Assembly: GCF_014651035.1 (NCBI RefSeq)
Contig: NZ_BMWC01000004.1
Span: 558,001-622,000 of the forward strand
Length of the DNA stretch: 64,000 bases
Direction: 5' to 3'
Source: Streptomyces lomondensis
GTDB taxonomy: Bacteria > Actinomycetota > Actinomycetes > Streptomycetales > Streptomycetaceae
The notes below the pieces were generated by a model. The model made no database searches and was not told the origin of the DNA. It worked only from the letters and a program-made list of their open reading frames with translations. Shown piece after piece: positions 27,343-35,059 of this stretch (position 1 is its first letter; every line of letters starts with the position of its first letter). The position numbers and the translations under genes are program-made.

Positions 27343-30300
27343 GTGACGCAGCACCCCCCGACCGCGGACGAGCTGCTCCGTACGGTCACCGACACATTCG
27401 GCTCGGACACCCCGCCGAGCGAGGACGACAGCCTCATCGCCTGGGGCCTGGACTCGATCACGTTGATGAGGATCGCCGGCTCCTGGCGCAAGCAGGGCGT
27501 CAAGGTCAGCTTCGCCGAACTGGCCAAGGAACCCACCCTGCGCGCGTGGCGCGCCCTGCTCGCGTCCCGGGCCCCCGCCCCCGCCGAGCCGGCCGCCGAG
27601 GCCCCGGCCCCCGAGCCCGGCGAGCCCTTCCCGCTCGCCGTGATGCAGCACGCCTACTGGATCGGCCGCGGCGACGACACCACCCTCGGCTCCGTCGCCG
27701 CGCACCTGTACGTCGAGTTCGACGGCTCCGGCGTGGACCCTGACCGGCTCGACACGGCCGTACGGGCCCTGGTCCGGCGGCACGGCATGCTCCGCGCCCG
27801 CTTCGGCGACGACGGGCGGCAGCGGATCCTGCCCGAACTCACCCGCCCCGCCACGGCCGTCAACGACCTGCGGGCGCTCGACCCCGAGACGGCGGCGGCC
27901 AAGTTGGAGGACGTCCGGCACTCCTCCTCGCACGCCCGGCTCGACGTGGGGGCCGGGGAGGTGTTCTCCGTGCAGCTCTCCCTGCTGCCCGACGGCCGCA
28001 GCCGGCTGCACGTGGACGTCGACATGCTCGCCGCGGACGCCCTCAGCTACCGCGTCCTGCTCTCCGACCTCGCCCGGCTCTACCACAACCCCGACGCCGC
28101 GCTGCCGCCGATCCGCACCAGCTACCCGGCCTACCTGGCGGAGCGCGCGGAGGTGCGGCGGCTGAGCCGGGAGCAGGCGCGGGACTGGTGGCGGCGCCGG
28201 GTGCCGGAGTTGCCCAGCGCGCCCGACCTGCCGCTGGTGCCGGAGGCGGAGCGGGCCGACCCGACCCGGGTCACGCGGCGGCACCACTGGCTGCCGCCGG
28301 AGGAGAAGCGGCGCCTGGCCGCCCGGGCCCACCAGCACGGGCTGACGCCCGCGATGGCCGTCGCGACCGCCTTCTCCGAGGTGCTGGCCGCCTACAGCGG
28401 CCAGCCCCGCTTCCTGCTGAACGTCCCCATGTTCGACCGCCGCGGCTCCCACCCCGACACCGACCTGCTGGTGGGCGACTTCACCAGCTCGGTGCTGCTC
28501 GACGTCGACCTGGCCGAGCCCGCGACGTTCACCGAGCACGCCCGGCGCCTCCAGGACCGGATGCACACCGACGCCGCCCACGCCGACTACTCCGGTGTGG
28601 AGGTGCTGCGCGACCTGACCCGGCACCGCGGCGAACAGGTCCTCGCCCCCGTGGTGTTCACCAGCGCCCTCAACCTCGGGGAACTCTTCGACGCGGAGGT
28701 GCGCGACTCCTTCGGGCAGCCGGTGTGGATCATCTCGCAGGGCCCGCAGGTGCTGCTGGATGCCCAGGTGACCGAGGTCGACGGCGGACTGCTCGTCAAC
28801 TGGGACGTACGGGAGGACGCCTTCCCCGCCGGACTGGTCGACGCGATGTTCGCCGCGTTCCACGGCCTCGTCACCCGGCTGGGCACCGAGGACGAGGTGT
28901 GGGACCGGCCGGTGCCCGCCCTGCTGCCCGCGGAGCAGTCGGCGGTCCGCGCGGCGGTGAACGCCACCGCCGCGCCGCGCAGCCACCGGCTCCTGCACGA
29001 CGGCTTCTTCGCCCACGCGGCCGAGCGTCCCGAGGCGCCCGCGCTGCTGTGGGGCACCGAAGGCGCCCTCTCCTACGGCGAGTTGGCGGACCGGGCCCTG
29101 CGGTGCGCCGCCGCTCTGGCGGACCGGGGCGTGCGGCCGGGGGACACCGTCGCGGTCAGCCTGCCCAAGGGGCCCGACCAGATCACCGCCGTCCTAGGCG
29201 TACTGGCCGCGGGCGCCGCGTACGTCCCGGTCGGCGTCGAGCAGCCGCCCGCCCGCCGCGACCGCATCCGCGCCACCGCGGGCTTCCGCCTCACCCTCAC
29301 CGACGGCCGTCCGGCCGAGGACGGCCTCCCGGTCCAGGAGGCGATCCGGCACGCCCCGCTGCCCGCACCCGTGCCGGTCGACGAGGAACAGGTCGCCTAC
29401 GTCCTGTTCACCTCCGGCTCCACCGGGGAGCCCAAGGGCGTCGAGGTGCCGCACCGGGCCGCCATGAACACCATCGACGACCTCAACTCCCGTTTCGTCG
29501 TGGGCCCCTCGGACCGCTGCCTCGCGCTGTCCGCGCTGGACTTCGACCTCTCCGTCTACGACGTGTTCGGACTGCTGGGGGCGGGCGGCGCGGTGGTGCT
29601 GATCGACGAGGCCGACCGGCGCGAGGCCCGGCCGTGGGCGGAGCTGGTGCGCACGCACCGGGTGACGCTCGTCAACTGCGTACCGCCGCTGCTGGACATG
29701 CTGCTGCTCGCCACCGGACCCGGCGAACTGACCGGACTGCGCGCGGTGTTGCTGGGCGGGGACTGGGTGGGCACCGATCTGCCCGGACGGCTCGCCGCAC
29801 GGGCGCCGGGCTGCCGGTTCGCCGGGCTCGGCGGCACCACCGAGACCGCGATCCACTCCACCGTGTGCGAGGTGCCGGACGCCCGGGTGCCCGCGCACTG
29901 GCGGGCCGTGCCGTACGGCACCCCGCTGCGCAACGTCCGCTGCCGGGTCGTCGACCCGCGCGGCCGGGACTGCCCGGACTGGGTGCCGGGGGAGCTGTGG
30001 ATCGGCGGCGACGGCGTGGCGCTCGGCTACCGGGCCGATCCGGAGCGCACGGCCGAGAAGTTCACCGAGGCCGACGGCGTGCGCTGGTACCGCACCGGCG
30101 ACCTCGCCCGCTGCTGGCCCGACGGCACGCTGGAGTTCCTCGGTCGGCGCGACCACCAGGTGAAGCTGCGCGGCTTCCGCATCGAACTCGGCGAGGTGGA
30201 GGCGGCGCTCGCCGGCCATCCGGCGGTACGGCGTGCCGTCGCCGGTCTCACTCGCGGCCCGGGCGTCCAGCTGGCGGCCGCGGTGGCCGCAGGGCAGGGG

Positions 30301-30798
30301 ACGACCGGGGAGGCGCTGCGGGAGTGGGCGCGCTCGGTGCTGCCGCCCCACATGGTCCCGGCCCGGGTCGCGGTCGTCGAGGAGCTGCCGCTGACCGCCA
30401 ACGGCAAACTCGACCGCCGCGCCGTCCAGGCGCTGTGGGAGACGCGGGAGCCGGGGGAGGGGGAGCAGCAGCCGCCCGGCAGCGCCCTGGAGACGGTGGT
30501 GTCCCGCGTCTGGGCCGAGGTCCTCGGCGTCGAACGGGTGGGTCTCGACGACGGGTTCTTCGCACTCGGCGGCGACTCGGTGCTCGCCACCGTGATCGTG
30601 AGCCGGCTGCGGGAGGCCCTCGACACCGCCGAGGTGTCGGTGCGGGCCCTGTTCGCCACCCTCACGGCGGGCGGCATGGCCAAACGGCTGGCCGCCGAGG
30701 AGCACACCCCGGGGCGGCTGGAGCAGGTCGCCGCCCTCCACCTGGAGATCGAGGGCATGTCGGCGGAGGAGGTCGACTCGGCCCTGCGCGACGGCTGA
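27343..30798 (+). CDS. NRPS-4: ArCP-Cy-A-T, salicyl-azoline initiation module
   Basis: A 1151-residue initiating NRPS similar in layout to MbtB. Aryl carrier domain in the first 75 residues (WGLDSITLM, Ser 38, no preceding A domain), to be loaded by the salicylate-AMP ligase. A cyclization domain replaces C: the DxxxxDxxS motif is DMLAADALS at 227-235, so it should couple salicylate to the next residue and close an oxazoline or thiazoline. A domain: LFTSGSTGEPKGVE, YRTGDLAR, GRRDHQVKLRGFR, ANGKLDRR; by-eye code DLYNLGLIHK lies between Cys-type DLYNLSLIWK and Thr-type DFWNIGMVHK, so Ser, Thr or Cys is possible. Carrier Ser 1079. Starts at GTG 27343, 18 bases after NRPS-3. No thioesterase. Confidence 0.93.
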   Translation: MTQHPPTADELLRTVTDTFGSDTPPSEDDSLIAWGLDSITLMRIAGSWRKQGVKVSFAELAKEPTLRAWRALLASRAPAPAEPAAEAPAPEPGEPFPLAVMQHAYWIGRGDDTTLGSVAAHLYVEFDGSGVDPDRLDTAVRALVRRHGMLRARFGDDGRQRILPELTRPATAVNDLRALDPETAAAKLEDVRHSSSHARLDVGAGEVFSVQLSLLPDGRSRLHVDVDMLAADALSYRVLLSDLARLYHNPDAALPPIRTSYPAYLAERAEVRRLSREQARDWWRRRVPELPSAPDLPLVPEAERADPTRVTRRHHWLPPEEKRRLAARAHQHGLTPAMAVATAFSEVLAAYSGQPRFLLNVPMFDRRGSHPDTDLLVGDFTSSVLLDVDLAEPATFTEHARRLQDRMHTDAAHADYSGVEVLRDLTRHRGEQVLAPVVFTSALNLGELFDAEVRDSFGQPVWIISQGPQVLLDAQVTEVDGGLLVNWDVREDAFPAGLVDAMFAAFHGLVTRLGTEDEVWDRPVPALLPAEQSAVRAAVNATAAPRSHRLLHDGFFAHAAERPEAPALLWGTEGALSYGELADRALRCAAALADRGVRPGDTVAVSLPKGPDQITAVLGVLAAGAAYVPVGVEQPPARRDRIRATAGFRLTLTDGRPAEDGLPVQEAIRHAPLPAPVPVDEEQVAYVLFTSGSTGEPKGVEVPHRAAMNTIDDLNSRFVVGPSDRCLALSALDFDLSVYDVFGLLGAGGAVVLIDEADRREARPWAELVRTHRVTLVNCVPPLLDMLLLATGPGELTGLRAVLLGGDWVGTDLPGRLAARAPGCRFAGLGGTTETAIHSTVCEVPDARVPAHWRAVPYGTPLRNVRCRVVDPRGRDCPDWVPGELWIGGDGVALGYRADPERTAEKFTEADGVRWYRTGDLARCWPDGTLEFLGRRDHQVKLRGFRIELGEVEAALAGHPAVRRAVAGLTRGPGVQLAAAVAAGQGTTGEALREWARSVLPPHMVPARVAVVEELPLTANGKLDRRAVQALWETREPGEGEQQPPGSALETVVSRVWAEVLGVERVGLDDGFFALGGDSVLATVIVSRLREALDTAEVSVRALFATLTAGGMAKRLAAEEHTPGRLEQVAALHLEIEGMSAEEVDSALRDG

Positions 30799-30806
30799 CG
30801 GACGCC

Positions 30807-30841
30807 GGAGGGGCGGGGCGCGTGACGCACCCCGCCCCTCC
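30807..30841. terminator. Strong hairpin terminator between NRPS operon and receptor gene
   Basis: Perfect 12-bp GC arms GGAGGGGCGGGG (30807-30818) and CCCCGCCCCTCC (30830-30841) around an 11-base loop, between convergent gene ends at 30798 and 30869. Likely bidirectional. Confidence 0.75.
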
Positions 30842-30868
30842 GTCCCCCCTCGGGAGCCCCGGCCAGGA

Positions 30869-31885
30869 CTACTTGTCCAGCTTGGCGAACCCGGTCTCCA
30901 GGTTGTCCAGCGCCCACGGGATGCCCAGCACGGACGGGCTGCGGAGCTGGCTGATGGTCGCCACGTCGGTCACGACGTAGCGGTCCTCCTTCACCGCGGA
31001 CATGTTCTTCACCAGCGCGCTGGACTCGAAGGCCTTCTTCAACTGCGGCGTGGTGAACGCGATGACGACCAGGTCCGCGTCGAGCTTGTCGAGCTGCTCG
31101 AAGGACAACTCGCCGGTGGGACTGCCGCTGACCGTCTTGATGTTCTTCACGGACGGGGTGAGGCTCAGCCCGACCTCGCTCATCAGCTTCGCCGCGAAGT
31201 CCTCCTCCGAGGCGATGGTGAAGATCTTGGCCGGCGTGTTGCCCATGGACAGGCTGTAGGTCTTGCCCTCCAGCCCGGGGTGCTTCGACCTCACCTCGGC
31301 GATGCTGTCCTCGGTGTCCTTGATGGCCTTCGCGGCCTGCTCCTCCCGGCCGACGGCCTTCGCCACCACCTGGACGTGCTCCTGCCAGGTCTGCTTGCCC
31401 CACGCCGTCTCGTAGCCGATGGTCGGCGCCACCGCGGAGAGCTTCTGGTAGTTCTTCTCCAGGGTGAAGTCGGAGGTGGCCAGGATCAGATCGGGCCGGA
31501 GGGCGGCGACCTCCTCGAAGTCGACGCCGTTCATGGTGTCGAGGAGCTTGGTCTTCTTGGTGTCGACCCGGTCCTTCAGCCAGGGGTGGACGCCGTCGGC
31601 GGCGAAGGCGTCCTTGGAGACGGCGACCGGCGTGACCCCGAGGGCGTACAGCGCGTCGACGTCGTCCGTGCCGCCGTCGCCGATCACCACGATCCGCTCC
31701 GGTTCCTCGGTGATCTTCGTGCTGCCGAACTTGTGCTTGACGGTGACGGGGAAGGCGGACGAGCCCTTCGCGTCGCCGGAGGAGGAGTCGGAGGACGTGC
31801 TGGACTCGTCCTTGACGGAGCCGCAGGCTGCCAACCCGGCGGCCAGGGTGACGGTGAGAAGGGTGGTGAGGAGCTTTCTCGGCAT
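30869..31885 (-). CDS. Ferric-siderophore-binding lipoprotein (ABC substrate-binding protein)
   Basis: A 338-residue extracellular lipoprotein: signal peptide MPRKLLTTLLTVTLAAGLAAC with the lipobox LAAC, then a Ser/Asp-rich linker (SSTSSDSSSGDAKGSS). The mature part is a class III metal/siderophore-binding fold (ITEEPERIVVIGDGG, LRPDLILATSDFT, VDFEEVAALRPDLI). It would capture the ferric siderophore and hand it to the FecCD pair at 3-5 kb. Monocistronic, with its own iron box 53 bases upstream, as is usual for receptors such as CchF. Confidence 0.93.
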   Translation of the reverse strand: MPRKLLTTLLTVTLAAGLAACGSVKDESSTSSDSSSGDAKGSSAFPVTVKHKFGSTKITEEPERIVVIGDGGTDDVDALYALGVTPVAVSKDAFAADGVHPWLKDRVDTKKTKLLDTMNGVDFEEVAALRPDLILATSDFTLEKNYQKLSAVAPTIGYETAWGKQTWQEHVQVVAKAVGREEQAAKAIKDTEDSIAEVRSKHPGLEGKTYSLSMGNTPAKIFTIASEEDFAAKLMSEVGLSLTPSVKNIKTVSGSPTGELSFEQLDKLDADLVVIAFTTPQLKKAFESSALVKNMSAVKEDRYVVTDVATISQLRSPSVLGIPWALDNLETGFAKLDK

Positions 31886-31937
31886 GTGCGTCCCTTGTCG
31901 CCGGGTACAGGCAGGAGTCGTACGGCCGTCAGTAAAG

Positions 31938-31956
31938 CAAGGTAAGCCTTACCTCA
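31938..31956 (-). promoter_or_regulatory. Iron box for the receptor lipoprotein gene
   Basis: On the minus strand TGAGGTAAGGCTTACCTTG, a 19-bp match to the DmdR1 consensus with the AGGTnAGGCTnACCT core intact, upstream of the receptor start at 31885. Confidence 0.85.
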
Positions 31957-32010
31957 GCAACGGTTTCCGGACAATCTCCGCCCGCTCGTGATGATGTGAC
32001 GGAGCGTCAG

Positions 32011-32964
32011 TTATGGACGGGCCGTCAGATAGCCGCCCATGCTGCGGAAGTAGTCAGTCGCGGCGTACTCCGTGCCGTCGTCCGTGCGCAGCCGCCGGAT
32101 GACGAGCCCCGGGCAGCGGCCGGTGTGCGCCTCGGGGCCGGCCACGATGACCACGCCGTCGCCCTCGCGGATGAAGATCCGCCCGGGCGTGCCCCCGTAG
32201 CGTCCCTCCGACACGGCGGCCGAGACGATCCTGAGCCGCTGTCCGCGGTGGAAGGTGTACGCGTTCGGATACGGGTCCGACTGGGCCCGCACGAGCCGTT
32301 CCAGGCGCTCGGCCGGCCAGCTCCAGTCGATGCGGCTGTCCTCCGGGGACCGCTTGTGGAAGAAGCTCGCCCTGGAGCGGTCCTGCGGCACCCACTGCCC
32401 GGCGTCCCGGCCCGTGGCGATGAGGTCGAGGGACTCGCGCACGATCGGGGCTATCAGGTCGACGGTCCGGTGGAACAGGTCGGTCGCGGTGTCGGCCGGC
32501 CCGACCGGCACCGCGCGCTGCACCAGGATGTCGCCGGCGTCGAGTTCGCCGTTCATGCGGTGCGCGGTGACGCCGACGCGTTCCTCGCCGTTGATCAGCG
32601 CCCAGATGATCGGGGAGAAGCCGGCGTAGGACGGCAGCAGCGAGTCGTGGATGTTGAGGGTGCCGTGCGGCGGGAGGTCGAACACCTCGGGGGGCAGCCA
32701 GGTGCGCCAGTTGTTGGCCACGATGAGGTCCGGCCGCGCCGCCCGCAGGGCGTCGAGGAGTTCGGGGTCGTCGGGACGGTTGCGCAGGAGGACGGGGACG
32801 TCGTGCTTCCCGGCGAGTTCGGCGACGGAGTCGTCCCAGATCTTCTCGTAGGCGTGGTCGCTCTTGGGGTGGGTGACGACGAGGGTGACCTCGTGGTCGG
32901 AGTCCAGCAGGGCCTGGAGCGTGCGGTGACCCCAGGTCTGATAGCCGAACATGGCGACGCGCAT
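32011..32964 (-). CDS. N5-hydroxyornithine formyltransferase (CchA-like)
   Basis: A 317-residue formyltransferase of the methionyl-tRNA formyltransferase fold. NIHDSLLPSYAGFSPIIWAL holds the catalytic Asn-Ile-His and SLLP formyl-folate signature, and VGVTAHRMNGELDAGDIL the catalytic Asp. Such enzymes in siderophore clusters (CchA of coelichelin) formylate N5-hydroxyornithine to make a hydroxamate. The partner monooxygenase is divergently transcribed from the same iron-regulated region. ATG 32964 (MRVAMFGY) is preferred because AGGGAG lies six bases before it; the upstream ATG at 32991 would overlap the transcription-control region. Confidence 0.88.
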   Translation of the reverse strand: MRVAMFGYQTWGHRTLQALLDSDHEVTLVVTHPKSDHAYEKIWDDSVAELAGKHDVPVLLRNRPDDPELLDALRAARPDLIVANNWRTWLPPEVFDLPPHGTLNIHDSLLPSYAGFSPIIWALINGEERVGVTAHRMNGELDAGDILVQRAVPVGPADTATDLFHRTVDLIAPIVRESLDLIATGRDAGQWVPQDRSRASFFHKRSPEDSRIDWSWPAERLERLVRAQSDPYPNAYTFHRGQRLRIVSAAVSEGRYGGTPGRIFIREGDGVVIVAGPEAHTGRCPGLVIRRLRTDDGTEYAATDYFRSMGGYLTARP

Positions 32965-32993
32965 GCGGTTCTCCCTCTCCGGCGGCTCCATTG

Positions 32994-33012
32994 CAAGGTA
33001 AGGCTAACCTTA
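32994..33012. promoter_or_regulatory. Iron box between formyltransferase and ornithine monooxygenase
   Basis: CAAGGTAAGGCTAACCTTA fits the iron-box consensus. It sits 30 bases from the formyltransferase start on one side and 37 bases from the monooxygenase start on the other, so one box could repress both divergent genes. Confidence 0.85.
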
Positions 33013-33048
33013 TCTAACATGTGGCTGCCTGAGGGAGGCGATGCCACG

Positions 33049-34368
33049 GTGAACTCACCGCTCACGGGATCGGACACCACGGACACCACCTACGACGTCC
33101 TCGGAATCGGCTTCGGGCCGTCAAATCTCGCCCTGGCCATAGCGATCGAGGAACACAACGCGGGTGCCGCGCCGGAGCACCGGCTGAACGCCCTCTTCCT
33201 GGAACGCCAGCCGCGCTTCGGCTGGCACCGGGGCATGCTCATCGACGACGCCACGATGCAGGTGTCCTTCCTCAAGGACCTCGTCACCCTGCGCGACCCG
33301 GCCAGCGACTACAGCTTCCTGTGCTTCCTGCGCGAGCGCGGCCGGCTCGTCGACTTCCTGAACCAGAAGACGCTCTTCCCGCTGCGGGTCGAGTTCCACG
33401 AGTACTTCGAGTGGGCCGCCGCGCGGGTGCGGCATCTGGTGGCCTACGGCCGGGAGGTGACCGCCGTCGACCCGGTGCGCGACGCGTCGGGCACCGTGAC
33501 CGGCTTCGACGTGGTCTGCGGCACCTCCGGGACGACGTACCGCGCCCGGGACCTGAGCGTCGCCGTCGGCCTGGAACCGCATGTGCCGCCCGGCGTCGAG
33601 CTGTCCGAACGCGTCTGGCACAACAGCCAGTTACTGCCCCGGGTCACCGAACTGCTCGACCGGCGCACGCCGGTGCGCCGGGCCGTCGTCCTGGGCGCCG
33701 GCCAGAGCGCCGCCGAGACGGTCGACTACCTGCACCGCTCCTTCCCCGAGGCCGAGGTCTGCGCGGTCTTCGCCAAGTACGGCTACACCCCGGCCGACGA
33801 CAGCCCGTTCGCCAACCGCATCTTCGACCCGGAGGCGGTGGACGTGTACTTCACCGCGCCCTCCGAGGTGAAGCAGTCCCTCTTCGACTACCACCGCTCC
33901 ACCAACTACTCCGTCGTCGACATGGACCTCATCGAGTCCCTGTACGCCACCTCCTACCAGGAGAAGGTCACCGGCCGGGAGCGGCTGCGCTTCCTCAACG
34001 TCTCCCGCATACGGGACGTCCGCACCCGCGCCGACGGCTCACTGGACATCGTCGTGGAGTTCCTCCCCACCGGGGAGCAACGGGTCCTGGAGGCCGACCT
34101 GCTCGTCCACGCGACCGGCTACCGCCCCCGGGACCTGACCACCCTGCTCGGCGAGGCGGCCAAGGTCTGCCTCCGCGACGACGAGGACGCGATCCGCGTC
34201 CGCCGCGACCACCGCGCGGAGACCGCCCCGGACGTGACGGCCGGCATCTACCTCCAGGGCGGCACGGAGCACACGCACGGCCTCACCTCGACGCTCCTGT
34301 CGACGACGGCGATCCGCGCGGGCGAGATCCACCGCTCCCTGCTGGACCGCCGAGCGGCGGCCGTGTGA
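33049..34368 (+). CDS. L-ornithine N5-monooxygenase (CchB/PvdA/SidA family)
   Basis: A 439-residue flavin- and NADPH-dependent N-hydroxylase that makes N5-hydroxyornithine, the direct precursor for the second module of NRPS-3. FAD site DVLGIGFGPSNLALAI near the N-terminus, NADPH site VVLGAGQSAAETVDYL in the middle, and the family stretches NYSVVDMDLIESLYA and LVHATGYRP. GTG 33049 (VNSPLTGSD) is chosen because GGGAGG at 33033-33038 precedes it; an in-frame ATG at 33019 is only seven bases from the iron box and has no ribosome site. Confidence 0.94.
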   Translation: MNSPLTGSDTTDTTYDVLGIGFGPSNLALAIAIEEHNAGAAPEHRLNALFLERQPRFGWHRGMLIDDATMQVSFLKDLVTLRDPASDYSFLCFLRERGRLVDFLNQKTLFPLRVEFHEYFEWAAARVRHLVAYGREVTAVDPVRDASGTVTGFDVVCGTSGTTYRARDLSVAVGLEPHVPPGVELSERVWHNSQLLPRVTELLDRRTPVRRAVVLGAGQSAAETVDYLHRSFPEAEVCAVFAKYGYTPADDSPFANRIFDPEAVDVYFTAPSEVKQSLFDYHRSTNYSVVDMDLIESLYATSYQEKVTGRERLRFLNVSRIRDVRTRADGSLDIVVEFLPTGEQRVLEADLLVHATGYRPRDLTTLLGEAAKVCLRDDEDAIRVRRDHRAETAPDVTAGIYLQGGTEHTHGLTSTLLSTTAIRAGEIHRSLLDRRAAAV

Positions 34369-34390
34369 CCCCGTCTGCTGAACTGAGGGC

Positions 34391-35047
34391 ATGACGCCCC
34401 TGTCCCGCCGAATCCTGCACGCACTCGACCGTTTCCACGCCGCCCGCCCCTGGGACCACAACGCCCACTTCCACCCCTGGATCCTGCGGCAACTCCCCAC
34501 CCGGGTGGGGAGCGCCCTGGACGTGGGATGCGGCAGTGGCGACCTCGCCCGGCTGCTGGCCGCCCGGGCCGGGCGCGTGCACGGGATCGACGCCGACCCG
34601 GCGATCACGGCCCGGGCGAGGGAGTCGACGCCCCCGTCGGCCCCGGTGACGTACACGGTGGCCGACGCGCCGGCCGGGCTCCCGGACCACGCGTACGACG
34701 CCATCACCTGCGTCGCCGTGCTCCACCACCTGCCGTTCACCGAGGCCCTCACGGCCTTCCGCGACCGGCTGGCCCCCGGCGGCACCCTGGTGATCGTCGG
34801 CGTCCACCGTGCACAGTCACCCGTCGACCACCTGCTCGCCCTCGCGTCGGTCCCGCTCAACATCGTCATGGCGCTGCTGAAGAACCGGGGCCGCCGGGCG
34901 GCGCGCCCGGTCGCGATGAGCGCCCGCACCAGGCCAGCGGACATGACGTTCTCCGAGATCGTCCGCGAGGCGCGCGCCGTCCTGCCCGGCGCGCGTCTGC
35001 GTCGCCGTCTGTTATGGCGCTACACGCTGGTGTGGCACCGCCGTTGA
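34391..35047 (+). CDS. Class I SAM-dependent methyltransferase
   Basis: A 218-residue Rossmann-fold methyltransferase: motif I ALDVGCGSGDLARLL, HGIDADP after it, AITCVAVLHHLP and APGGTLVIVGVH. It starts 22 bases after the ornithine monooxygenase and could be cotranscribed. The substrate is unknown. It might N-methylate the siderophore, or be an unrelated boundary gene: homologues of this type are common elsewhere in Streptomyces and no methylation domain or signal ties it to the product. Confidence 0.85.
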   Translation: MTPLSRRILHALDRFHAARPWDHNAHFHPWILRQLPTRVGSALDVGCGSGDLARLLAARAGRVHGIDADPAITARARESTPPSAPVTYTVADAPAGLPDHAYDAITCVAVLHHLPFTEALTAFRDRLAPGGTLVIVGVHRAQSPVDHLLALASVPLNIVMALLKNRGRRAARPVAMSARTRPADMTFSEIVREARAVLPGARLRRRLLWRYTLVWHRR

Positions 35048-35059
35048 CCGGCCTGCGGG

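Noticed and set aside
33019..33048. ATG 33019 as start of the ornithine monooxygenase
   Set aside because: Seven bases from the iron box, no ribosome site, and the added residues do not look like the family; GTG 33049 follows a good GGGAGG.
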